Assembly: GCF_014649775.1 (NCBI RefSeq)
Contig: NZ_BMTR01000023.1
Span: forward strand, 48,525-112,524
DNA from: Streptomyces longisporoflavus
Lineage (GTDB): Bacteria; Actinomycetota; Actinomycetes; Streptomycetales; Streptomycetaceae
Direction: 5' to 3'
Length of the DNA stretch: 64,000 nt
Part shown: piece by piece, positions 15,964-24,023 of the stretch
Position numbering within the stretch: the stretch's first letter is position 1
How the letters are laid out: each line of letters starts with the position of its first letter
The notes under the pieces: generated by a model
What the model saw: only the letters and a program-made list of their open reading frames with translations
Told to the model about the DNA's origin: nothing
Databases searched by the model: none
Program-made: the position numbers and the translations under genes

Positions 15964-18266
15964 TCGGTCACTCCTTCTGCGGCCAGTGCGGCCAACTGTC
16001 CGTCGCTCAGGCCGAGCAGTTCACGTAGGACTTCATGGGTGTGCTGGCCGAGCAGGGGTGCGGGCCGGTCGAGTCCGCCGGGCGTCGCGGCCAGCCGGGC
16101 GACGATCCCCTCGTGCGGGACCGGGCCGGCCAGGGGATGGTCGAGTACGGGATAGAAGCCGCGGGCGGCGAGCTGTTCGTCGGCCTCGACCAGATCCTGC
16201 CCGGTCGCCACGACCGCCGCCGCGACACCCTCCGCCTGGAGCAGCTCGGCCAGCTTGTGCGCGTCGTGGCGGCGCGTCCAGGCGGCGAGGGCGGCGTCGA
16301 TTTCGTCCTCGCGCGCCCGCCGCGCACTCAAGGTGCTTTCTTGGCAGGGCAGCTCGGCCATCCGCGACAGGGCACGCCACTGCACCTCATCGCGTACGGA
16401 CACCGCCACCCACCGGTCCTCCCCGGTCGCCGGGTACACCCCGTGCGGCACGGCGTGGGGTGACCGGTTCGGACGGTCGGCGGTCCGGGGATCGGGCGCG
16501 CCGTCGTCCAGTACGGTTTCCAGCGCGGCCGGGCCCATCGTCGCGGCCATCGCCTCCAGCTGGGACAGGTCCACGTGTCCGCCACGGCCGCGCGCCAGCA
16601 GGTCGAGGGTGGCGAGCACCGCGGAGTTCGCCGCGATCATGTCGCCGAGCCCGAAGGTGAGGCCCTGCGGCGGGCCGCCGGGGTCGCGGGTCTCGCTCGA
16701 CAGGCCGGACATGGCGGCGAGGGTGTCGGCGAACGTCACGGCGCTGCGCCACGGCCCGGTCTGCCCGACCCCCGCCATCGACACGAGGATCACGTCCGGG
16801 TTCAGCTCGCGCAGCGACGCGTAGTCCATGCCCCAGCGGGCGAGCACCCCCGGGCTGAAGTTCTCCACGACGACGTCGCAGTGCGGGACCAGCTCGCGCA
16901 GCAGCCGCCGTCCTTCGTCGGTCCGCAGGTTCAGGGCGACGCCGCGCTTGTTCCGGTTGAAGTTGAGGAAGTAGCCGCTGTCGTCGGGGTCGGAACCCGG
17001 CCGCAGATGCATCGAAGGCGCGAACCGCGTGGGATCCTGACGGTGCCGCGACTCGATCTTGACGATGTCCGCGCCGTGCTCACCGAGCTGCTTGGTCACG
17101 TACGGACCGGCGAGGACCCAGGTCAGATCCAGCACCCGAACCCCTTCCAGGGCTCGGGACTTGGACCGCTCGCCCTCGCTCCGTACGCGACCGGGCCCGC
17201 GCCACGGCGAGTCGCCGCCCACCGCCTCGTGCAGCGCGGGCAGCACGACGGGCCGGGGCAGCGCGGCCCACGGAAACCCGACGTCCACGGCGCCATCCTC
17301 CGGAAGTCCCTCACCGGTGACCGTGACGAGCGCGTCGCGGTCGCGCAGTTGCGGGTTGGACGTCAGCCGTCCGGCCGGCACGACCTCCGCCCACGGCAGG
17401 GCCCGCTCGCGCGCCTCGGCGGCGAGTTCGGCGGCGGGCTGCCGCGCCGCGAAGCGCCGCACCAGCTCATCGACGTGGGCGCGCCCGGCCCACCGGAACG
17501 CGGCGTCCTGCCACCGCTCCTCGCCCAGATCCCCGGCCTCGCCGCGCTCCGCCATCCACGCCAGTAGGTCTGTCCACATCCGGTTGCTGCCGGAGTAGCC
17601 CCCGGCCACGTAGCCGTCCGCCGCCTCGAAGATTCGGTGCGCGACGTGCTCGTACACCCCTCCGTTGCGTACGGGGAAACGCCCGGCGTGGATCCAGGCG
17701 AGGGCTGCGGTCTCCAAGGTGGCGGCGACGGCCTCCTGAGCCGAGATGTCGAGGAGCTGCGGGGTGCCCGACACGATGCCGAGCAGCGCCCCGATCGCCG
17801 CGTGCGCCCCGGCGGTCTGCAACGCCTGCTCGCGCGGCGGCGGCTTGGGCTGCCTGTCGGGGCGCCCGCCGAGCCACGTCATACCTCCCGCCGAGGCAAG
17901 CACCAGATCGTCACCGACCCAGTCGCGGCGCGGCCCGGTCAGCCCGAACGGCGTCACCACCACATGCACGGCGTGCGGCCACCGAGACGAGCCGTCCTCC
18001 CGCAGACCGCGCAGCCGCGCCACGGGCCCGCTCTCCAGCACGACGTCGGCGCCCGCCGCCAGCGCGTCGAGCTCCGCCGCGTCGCGCACCGCCACCCACC
18101 GCTTCCCCGCGTGCCAGTGGGTACGAGCCGCCACGTCGAGGCCGTCACCCGGCTCGGTCCGTACGACGTCGGCGCCGATGCCCACGAGCAACCGGGCGCC
18201 CTGGAAGGCGAGTTCATCGGTCAGGTCGAGCACGCGCGGTGCCCCCGGATCCGTCTCCGCTCCCAC
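15960..18266 (-). CDS. class III CoA-transferase, tandem CaiB/BaiF fusion
   Basis: About 768 residues contain two CaiB/BaiF domains. The C-terminal half (from LEGVRVLDLTWVLAGPYVTKQLGEHGADIVKIE) is canonical and keeps the catalytic Asp position in TFGLGDMIAANSAVLATL. The N-terminal half (from RVLDLTDELAFQGARLLVGIGADVVRTE) reads LQTAGAHAAIGALLG at that place, so its Asp appears replaced and it may be structural. I favour the GTG at 18266, seven bases after GGAGG; an ATG at 18281 lies inside that Shine-Dalgarno and would add five residues. It probably charges a carboxylate with CoA. Confidence 0.9.
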   Translation of the reverse strand: MGAETDPGAPRVLDLTDELAFQGARLLVGIGADVVRTEPGDGLDVAARTHWHAGKRWVAVRDAAELDALAAGADVVLESGPVARLRGLREDGSSRWPHAVHVVVTPFGLTGPRRDWVGDDLVLASAGGMTWLGGRPDRQPKPPPREQALQTAGAHAAIGALLGIVSGTPQLLDISAQEAVAATLETAALAWIHAGRFPVRNGGVYEHVAHRIFEAADGYVAGGYSGSNRMWTDLLAWMAERGEAGDLGEERWQDAAFRWAGRAHVDELVRRFAARQPAAELAAEARERALPWAEVVPAGRLTSNPQLRDRDALVTVTGEGLPEDGAVDVGFPWAALPRPVVLPALHEAVGGDSPWRGPGRVRSEGERSKSRALEGVRVLDLTWVLAGPYVTKQLGEHGADIVKIESRHRQDPTRFAPSMHLRPGSDPDDSGYFLNFNRNKRGVALNLRTDEGRRLLRELVPHCDVVVENFSPGVLARWGMDYASLRELNPDVILVSMAGVGQTGPWRSAVTFADTLAAMSGLSSETRDPGGPPQGLTFGLGDMIAANSAVLATLDLLARGRGGHVDLSQLEAMAATMGPAALETVLDDGAPDPRTADRPNRSPHAVPHGVYPATGEDRWVAVSVRDEVQWRALSRMAELPCQESTLSARRAREDEIDAALAAWTRRHDAHKLAELLQAEGVAAAVVATGQDLVEADEQLAARGFYPVLDHPLAGPVPHEGIVARLAATPGGLDRPAPLLGQHTHEVLRELLGLSDGQLAALAAEGVTE

Positions 18267-18344
18267 CACGGCTCCTCCCATACGTATCCGCAGCCTTTGC
18301 GGAACCTCACGATCACCGGGGGAGGGGAGGCGTACCACCGGCCT

Positions 18345-18361
18345 GTTCTGCTGACTGGACC
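18345..18361. promoter_or_regulatory. candidate operator copy 5
   Basis: GTTCTGCTGACTGGACC lies 79 bases upstream of the chosen CoA-transferase start, and upstream of the divergent small gene at 18397. It is a weaker match, with the outer arms conserved. Confidence 0.45.
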
Positions 18362-18396
18362 GGACCGGCCCGGGTGATCCGGCGCTGGATAAGGTC

Positions 18397-18678
18397 ATGG
18401 CCATGGCCAAGGGGGTGGGGCGGCGGCCCAAGGTGGATCTGGACACCGGCGTCGAGGACGTGACGCTGACCATTCTGGAGTGGCTGGGTGAGCAGGGCGT
18501 CGGTGCCATGATCCGGGTCGACGCGGAGCGCCTGCGGGACGGTCGGCCGGTCTGGACGTTCGCAGCTTCCGGCGGACCGCTGGACGGTGGGATGAGGGCC
18601 GACGGGGCCTCGGCCGCCGAGTGCATGGGAACCGCCCTGCTTCAGTTGCGCGAGGCCGGGCTTGCCGTTCCCTTCTGA
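18397..18678 (+). CDS. small protein of unknown function, 93 residues
   Basis: The ORF encodes MAMAKGVGRRPKVDLDTGVEDVT and continues as a mixed, globular-looking sequence containing VGAMIRVDAERLRDGRPVW. Codon-position bias is coding-like and it is divergent from the CoA-transferase, so it is probably a real gene starting at 18397 or at the second ATG, 18403. I recognise no family. It ends 12 bases before the broken gene on the other strand. Confidence 0.65.
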   Translation: MAMAKGVGRRPKVDLDTGVEDVTLTILEWLGEQGVGAMIRVDAERLRDGRPVWTFAASGGPLDGGMRADGASAAECMGTALLQLREAGLAVPF

Positions 18679-18689
18679 CGCGGTGTGGC

Positions 18690-19326
18690 TCAGCCGGCTT
18701 CCTCGCGCCAGGACGGGTGGCCGCCCCCCGTCTCAGCCGCGCTCGGGTGGCGCACGGCATCCAGCCCGTCGTCAGCGAGGAGATCGGCGATCAGGGCCGA
18801 CGGGCCGAAGACCTCGGTGGCGCTCAGGTTCCAGTTGGTCACCACGAACCAGTCTCCGTCCACGGGCCACCAGTGCGCGGGGAACTGGGTCCCAAAGGTC
18901 CGGCTGGGTCGCGCGCAGGCATCGTGGTGGCCGAGTGCCGCGTCCAGCGAACCCCGACGGGCCGGAACCGCGCTGCCGACGTCCTCGATCGCGGCCTGGG
19001 CCCAGTAGCACTCCGTGTGCCGTCCGTCGGGACTGTGACGGGCGAGGACATCGAGCAGGCGGGCCTCCGAGGTCCTGGGGCAGGCCCAGCCCGTCGAGGA
19101 CTCTGTGGGAAGGAGGGCCCTGCCAGTCCTCCAGACGCTTGCCGGCCCGCGCCAGCACATCGTCCCACCGGACCCGCCGTCCGCCCACCGTGACGGTGTG
19201 CAGGATCCAGCAACGATCGGGAAAGCCTTCCTGGGGCTGATGGCCCAGGAGGGCACCGTCCTCCTCCAGAACCGGGCGCATTCCGCCCAGCGGATCGGCG
19301 TCCGGCACCGGCTCCAACACGGCCAT
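18690..19326 (-). pseudogene. frameshifted gene of unknown function
   Basis: From the ATG at 19326 one frame encodes MAVLEPVPDADPLGG... with natural protein character up to GLGLPQDLG near 19070. From there the sensible reading continues in another frame as EARLLDVLARHSPDG...DWFVVTNWNLSATEVFGPSALI, ending at 18690. A single-base indel around 19062-19075 joins the two into one protein of about 210 residues that keeps a Trp-rich DWFVVTNWNL core. This is either a true frameshift or a sequencing error. The function is unknown. Confidence 0.65.
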
Positions 19327-19398
19327 CCCTCAACACTTCGCTCATACATGTGGTGTTCTGCGACGGGCCGAGGCCAGACGACGGGGCGTGCCGCGCGC

Positions 19399-20235
19399 TC
19401 AGCTCACCGCGGTCGGCTTCCGGCCCCGCGCCGCCGCGCGATCCGCGTCGTACACCCTCTTGTGCGTCGTCTTCTGGGCCACACCCCGCTCGATGCTCTC
19501 CGCCGTAGCCCGCAGCGCGGCGAGGCACCGGTCCACCGACACCTGAGCGACCGGCGCCGTGACGGACAGCGCCGCATGCTCACCGCCGCCCAGGGCCACC
19601 GGCACGGCGAGGCTGGCGTACCCGGCCCTGACTCCCTCGACCTCCAGCGCGTACCCCTGGCGGGCGGCCGTCGACAGGCGCCGTTCGAGGACCCCGGGGT
19701 CCGTCACGGAGCGCGGGGTCAGCACGGGCAGCCCGGCGCGGACGAGGGCCGCCACCCGTTCGGGACGGTCCGGGGCCAGAGCGAGCAGGATGTGGCCGGT
19801 CGCCGTGCAGGAGGCCGGGAGGCGTCCGCCGACGTACGAGTGAGTGAGGACGTTCGCCTCACCTGCGATCTTCTCCAGGAACAGGACGTGGCTGCCGTCG
19901 AGGACCGCGAGGTGCACGGCGGTGCGGGTCCGGGTGAACAGGTCGGCCATCAGTGGGCGGGCCACGGCGCTCAGCACCGCGGAGACGGGCACCCGCTGCC
20001 CCAGGTGGAAGAGCCTGATGCCCAGCTCGTACGTCTCCCCGTGCCGGTCCAGCAACCCCCACCGCACCAGCTCCTGCGCGAGACGGTACGCCGACGCCTT
20101 CGGCACGCCCGACCGGCGGCTCAGCTCGCTCAGCCGCAGCCGGTCCGCCCCCGACTCGAACGCGGCGAGCAGCAGTTGCGCCTTGCCCAGTACGGAATTG
20201 GGCAGCAGGACATCCTCGTCGGCGTACGACCCCAT
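19399..20235 (-). CDS. IclR-family transcriptional regulator (second)
   Basis: The 278-residue regulator has an N-terminal winged helix (LRLSELSRRSGVPKASAYRLAQELVRWGL, residues 32-60) and an IclR effector domain (GGRLPASCTATGHILLALAP; YASLAVPVALGGGEHAALSV). Its basic tail (THKRVYDADRAAARGRKP) is unusual for the family. It lies directly downstream of the MHS permease gene on the same strand with its own 87-base upstream gap, which holds a perfect 6-base-arm palindrome, suggesting autoregulation. Confidence 0.94.
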   Translation of the reverse strand: MGSYADEDVLLPNSVLGKAQLLLAAFESGADRLRLSELSRRSGVPKASAYRLAQELVRWGLLDRHGETYELGIRLFHLGQRVPVSAVLSAVARPLMADLFTRTRTAVHLAVLDGSHVLFLEKIAGEANVLTHSYVGGRLPASCTATGHILLALAPDRPERVAALVRAGLPVLTPRSVTDPGVLERRLSTAARQGYALEVEGVRAGYASLAVPVALGGGEHAALSVTAPVAQVSVDRCLAALRATAESIERGVAQKTTHKRVYDADRAAARGRKPTAVS

Positions 20236-20280
20236 CAGCGTCCCCTTACGTCGTCACATGGCGGCAAAGGCCATTTGAAG

Positions 20281-20300
20281 TGCAACAACGCCATGTTGCA
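20281..20300. promoter_or_regulatory. palindromic operator upstream of the second IclR gene
   Basis: TGCAACAACGCCATGTTGCA has perfect arms TGCAAC/GTTGCA around 8 bases, 46 bases upstream of the IclR start. Its sequence differs from the 17-bp motif found elsewhere in the island, implying a separate binding specificity. Confidence 0.55.
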
Positions 20301-20322
20301 TAGAGGGACGGGGGTGTAAACA

Positions 20323-21684
20323 TCAGGCAACAGGCGTGCTGATGTTCTCCCGCGCAGGATCGGCGTCCCGCGCCGCCGCGCCCTCGGCCTGTGGCACATG
20401 TGCGAAGAAGACCAGCGCCACCAGCGTGACGAGCGCCATCCCCATCGTCAGCAGCGCCACCGGCAGGAAGTGCCCCGTGGCGGCCAGCAGCGCCGTCGCC
20501 ACCACCGGCGACAGGCCGCCGGCGACCGCCGAAGACAGCTCGTGGCCGAGCGCCATCCCCGAGTACCGGGTACTCGTGCTGAACAGCTCGGAGAAGTACG
20601 AGGGCTGCACCCCGATCATCGCGGCGATCGCGACGTGCCCGACGATGAACGCCACCCACACCGCCGCGGCCTGCCCCGTGTCCATGAGCAGGAAGAACGG
20701 AGCCGCCCACAGCAGCATGCCGATCGCCCCGCCCAGATAGACGGGCCGCCTGCCCACCTTGTCGGAGAGCCGGCCGAAGACAACCATCATCGCCGAGTCC
20801 ACCAGCATGCCGACGATCCCGGCCCACAGCAGCACCGTCGCCGAGATCCCCACATACGCCCCGTACACGAGGGAGAACGACATGAAGATGTAGCTGGCGC
20901 CGCTGTCGGCGAAGCGCAGCGCCATCGCGAACAGGACCTGGCGCGGATGGCGCCGCAGCACTTCCCGCAGGGGAGAGTGCGGCGCGGTCTCCTTCATGCC
21001 CCCCGTGGACTCGGCTTCGAAGCTCTCCGTCTCGCCCAGGTTGCGCCGGATGTAGATCCCCACCACGAAGATCACCGCACTCGCCAGGAACGGCAGCCGC
21101 CAGCCCCAGGCGAGGAAGCCGTTCCCGGACACCTGCTGGGCCAGCCACAGCGCCAGCGAAGACAGGACAAAGCCCAGACCCATGCCGCACGAGCTGAACG
21201 AGGCGAGGAACCCACGCCGCTCGGCCGGAACGTTCTCCGTGATGATCAGGACGCCGCCGCCCCACTCGCCACCGGCCGCCGCCCCCTGCAACAGCCGCAG
21301 CAGGACCAGGAGGACCGGCGAGAGCAGCCCGGCCGTCGAGTACGACGGCAACAGCCCCATGCAGAACGTGGCACCGCCCATCAGCGACAGCGTCCCCATC
21401 AGTGCCGCCTTGCGCCCCCGCCGGTCACCGATGTGCCCGAAGATCAGCCCGCCGACCGGTCGCGCGGCGAACCCCACGGCGTGACCGGCGAGCGCCGCGA
21501 TCGTGCCGAGCAGCGGATGCCCGCCGGAGGGAAAGAAGACCGTGCCGAGGACCAGCGCGGCGGCGGTGGTGTAGAGGAAGAAGTCGTACCACTCCATCAT
21601 GTTGCCGGCGACGGACGCGATGACCACGCGTCGCGTCGAGGCCGTGCCCTCGGCCGTCTTCTCGGTTGTGTTCCTACGGGGCAT
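20323..21684 (-). CDS. MFS metabolite:proton symporter (ShiA/MHS type)
   Basis: The 453-residue permease has 12 predicted hydrophobic segments and the MHS-family signatures ASVAGNMMEWYDFFLYTTAAALV at the N-terminus, GHIGDRRGRKAALM (motif A, loop 2-3) and LLRLLQGAAAGGEWGGG. This subfamily imports shikimate, proline betaine or aromatic acids with protons. It is divergent from the ABC importer and both promoters share the gap with a copy of the 17-bp motif, so it is probably an alternative uptake route for the same substrate group. Confidence 0.93.
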   Translation of the reverse strand: MPRRNTTEKTAEGTASTRRVVIASVAGNMMEWYDFFLYTTAAALVLGTVFFPSGGHPLLGTIAALAGHAVGFAARPVGGLIFGHIGDRRGRKAALMGTLSLMGGATFCMGLLPSYSTAGLLSPVLLVLLRLLQGAAAGGEWGGGVLIITENVPAERRGFLASFSSCGMGLGFVLSSLALWLAQQVSGNGFLAWGWRLPFLASAVIFVVGIYIRRNLGETESFEAESTGGMKETAPHSPLREVLRRHPRQVLFAMALRFADSGASYIFMSFSLVYGAYVGISATVLLWAGIVGMLVDSAMMVVFGRLSDKVGRRPVYLGGAIGMLLWAAPFFLLMDTGQAAAVWVAFIVGHVAIAAMIGVQPSYFSELFSTSTRYSGMALGHELSSAVAGGLSPVVATALLAATGHFLPVALLTMGMALVTLVALVFFAHVPQAEGAAARDADPARENISTPVA

Positions 21685-21696
21685 GCGTGCTCCTTG

Positions 21697-21717
21697 CCGA
21701 TCGACCCTGGGGATCGG
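21697..21717. promoter_or_regulatory. inverted repeat upstream of the permease gene
   Basis: CCGATC-N9-GATCGG forms perfect 6-base arms 13 bases upstream of the permease ATG, overlapping its ribosome-binding region. It could be an operator or a leader hairpin. Confidence 0.4.
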
Positions 21718-21756
21718 TGGAGCGTACGAACGGCCCGGTGCCGCCTCAATCGTGCC

Positions 21757-21773
21757 GGTCCGCCAGACGGGAC
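21757..21773. promoter_or_regulatory. candidate operator copy 6 in divergent promoter
   Basis: GGTCCGCCAGACGGGAC lies between the divergent permease (start 21684) and first binding-protein gene (start 21847), 73 bases from each start. Confidence 0.5.
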
Positions 21774-21846
21774 ACCGTGCTGTCCGCGGGACCTACGGGG
21801 TGCCAGCGTGCCGCCACCTCGACAGCACTCCGACCCGGAGGTCGCG

Positions 21847-22833
21847 ATGTTCCGTCACCACCGCACGGGCAGGCGCCCGGCGGCCGCCCTCCTCACGCTA
21901 CTCACCCTTCTCCTCGCCACCGCCTGTGGCGCGGGCACCACTGACTCGGCGGGAACCGCGGGCGGCGCGAGCCCGACCGTACGGATCGCGCTCGGCGTCG
22001 ATGCCTCGTACGCCCCGCTGTATCTCGCCGCCGAACGCGGCATGTTCAAGAAGGCCGGCCTCGACGTGCAGCTGATGAAGGTGGAGGGTGGGCCCGCCGC
22101 CGCCCAGGCCGTCACGGCCGGAGCGGCGCAGATGTCCGCCAACGCCGACTCCACCGCCCTGCCGCAGATGGTCGGCAATCCACGGCTGCGCGCCCTCGGC
22201 GCCTTCCAGTCCTCGGGCCGCTACCTCAAGGTCGTCCTGCGCAAGGGCATCACCTCGCCGCGGCAGATCAAAACGATGGGCTCGATCCAGGGCCTCGGCC
22301 TGTACGCGACCCACGAGTACCTCCAGCACCACGGCATCGACCCGAAATCGGTGAAGATCCAGCAGGGCGCGCCGCAGGAGATCCCCACCATGCTCCAGCG
22401 CGGCGACATCGACGGCTACATCCTGTTCGACCCCTGGGTGAGCAAGGGCGTCGCCGCGGGCGGCCACCTCGCGGGCTCCGTCGGCGACTTCGGCGTCACC
22501 TACGTGCAGTGGCTCCTCGCCGACCAGAAGTGGCTGAAGGAGAACGAGAAGCTCGCCGGAAAGATCTTCAAGGTGGTCGCGGAGGCCGACCGGCTCGTGA
22601 CGAAGGACCCGCACGCCGCCGCCCTCGCCGCCCACGAACAGGCCCAACTCCCCGTCACCGCAACGGAGAAGGCCGTCGGCGAGATCTCCTTCAAGTCCCG
22701 CGCCCTGACCTCCGCCGACGTCACCTCCGCGCGCCGGATCGCGGACTTCCTCCTCCAGCAGAAGCTCATCAAGAACGCGCCCGACCTCGACACGGTGCTG
22801 CTGCGCGGCTGGTACGACCGGTACGCCCGGTGA
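21847..22833 (+). CDS. ABC importer substrate-binding lipoprotein 1 (NitT/TauT type)
   Basis: The 328-residue protein has a lipoprotein signal (LLTLLTLLLATACGAG, lipid-attachment Cys near 28) and the SsuA/NMT1-like fold: VRIALGVDASYAPLYLAAERGMFKKAGLDVQL followed by AAAQAVTAGAAQMSANADS and GYILFDPWVSKG. ATG 21847 follows GGAGGT. It is paralogous to the next gene, sharing DASYAP and the SSGRYLKVVL/NSGRYLKVVL segment. It should capture an organic anion outside the membrane for the permease and ATPase encoded downstream. Confidence 0.92.
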   Translation: MFRHHRTGRRPAAALLTLLTLLLATACGAGTTDSAGTAGGASPTVRIALGVDASYAPLYLAAERGMFKKAGLDVQLMKVEGGPAAAQAVTAGAAQMSANADSTALPQMVGNPRLRALGAFQSSGRYLKVVLRKGITSPRQIKTMGSIQGLGLYATHEYLQHHGIDPKSVKIQQGAPQEIPTMLQRGDIDGYILFDPWVSKGVAAGGHLAGSVGDFGVTYVQWLLADQKWLKENEKLAGKIFKVVAEADRLVTKDPHAAALAAHEQAQLPVTATEKAVGEISFKSRALTSADVTSARRIADFLLQQKLIKNAPDLDTVLLRGWYDRYAR

Positions 22834-22860
22834 TCGCCCGCGACACACCATTTCCCCGCT

Positions 22861-22877
22861 GTCCCGCTGAGCGGACC
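22861..22877. promoter_or_regulatory. candidate operator copy 7
   Basis: GTCCCGCTGAGCGGACC, arms GTCCCG/CGGACC, lies 100 bases upstream of the second binding-protein gene in its own intergenic gap, suggesting a second regulated promoter inside the transport locus. Confidence 0.5.
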
Positions 22878-22976
22878 GCCGCGCATGCATCGTCCGGCAA
22901 ACCGGCAGTAGCGTGCGCCAACTCGCGGACCCCCACCCCGATGACCTGCCGAAAAGCGCCCAGACCCGAGGTGACC

Positions 22977-24023
22977 ATGAAGACTGCGTCCGGCCCGAAA
23001 TCCCGCCCCGTCCACCGCATCACCGGCACCGCCTTCCTTGCCGCCTCACTCCTCTCGCTGACCGCGTGCGGCGCGGGCACCACCGACGCCGGGGCAGGTC
23101 CCGGCTCCGGCGGTGGCGGGGAGGGCCGCCCCCAGATACGTATCGCCGTCGGTGTCGACGCCTCGTATGCACCGTTCTACCTGGCCGACGCCGAAGGGCT
23201 GTGGGCCGAGCACGGGGTCGACGTCGACCTCGTCCAGTTCGCCAAGGGCGGCGAAGGCGTCGACGCCCTCAACGCCGGACAGGTCCAGATGGCCGGGAAC
23301 TCCGACGCCACCACCATCGGCCTGCTCGGCCAGAACCCGGACCTGCGCTCGCTCCTCGTGTACGAGAACTCCGGGCGCTACCTCAAGGTCGTCCTCGGCC
23401 CCGGTGTGAAGTCCGCGCAGCAGATCAAGAAGATGGCCGTCGTCCCGGGCCTGTCCGAGCTCGCCGCCACCCGGTTCCTGGAGTCGAAGGGCGTCAAGCC
23501 CGGCTCGGTCGAGTTCGTGACGTCGGACCCCGCCGAGATCCCCGCCCTTACGAAGAAGGGCGACATGGACGCGTACGTCCTGTGGGAGCCGTGGCCCGCC
23601 AAGGGCAAGGAGCTCGGCGCGCGCATCCTGGAGACCACCGGCGACTACGGCCTCAGCTACCAGCACTGGCTGCTGTCCACCTCCCCGTGGCTCAAGGACA
23701 ACAAGGGCACGGCCGCCAAGGTCGCCGCGGCCCTCGCGGAAGCCGCCGAGAAGGTCGAGAGCGACCCGGACGCCGCGGCGAAGGCGACGAAGGACGCCGC
23801 GAAGATCCCCACGGCCCAGACCCTGAACGCCGTGAAGGAGATCGACTTCGGCGTCCGCGACTTCACCGCGAAGGACCTGAAGGCCTACGACGACACGGCC
23901 CGGTTCTACCTGGGCACCGGGAAGGTCAAGGCCCGCCCGGACGTGGCCCGCGCGGTGCAGCGCGGCTGGCTCACGGCCAACCCCGAGAGCGCCGAGAACG
24001 CCAAGAAGACGGAGGGGTCCTGA
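22977..24023 (+). CDS. ABC importer substrate-binding lipoprotein 2
   Basis: The 348-residue paralogue has a lipobox (AASLLSLTACGAG) and the same NitT/TauT-type body: IRIAVGVDASYAPFYLADAEGLWAEHGVDVDL, VDALNAGQVQMAGNSDATT and DAYVLWEPWPAKG. ATG 22977 follows GAGGTG. Its stop overlaps the ATPase start (TGATG), so it is the binding protein physically tied to the transporter, whereas the first copy may widen substrate range. Confidence 0.92.
   Translation: MKTASGPKSRPVHRITGTAFLAASLLSLTACGAGTTDAGAGPGSGGGGEGRPQIRIAVGVDASYAPFYLADAEGLWAEHGVDVDLVQFAKGGEGVDALNAGQVQMAGNSDATTIGLLGQNPDLRSLLVYENSGRYLKVVLGPGVKSAQQIKKMAVVPGLSELAATRFLESKGVKPGSVEFVTSDPAEIPALTKKGDMDAYVLWEPWPAKGKELGARILETTGDYGLSYQHWLLSTSPWLKDNKGTAAKVAAALAEAAEKVESDPDAAAKATKDAAKIPTAQTLNAVKEIDFGVRDFTAKDLKAYDDTARFYLGTGKVKARPDVARAVQRGWLTANPESAENAKKTEGS

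Noticed and set aside
20398..22833. A single open frame of over 800 codons spanning the permease, the promoter gap and the first binding protein
   Set aside because: Only the part from ATG 21847 reads as natural protein; the rest is antisense of the permease kept open by GC composition.
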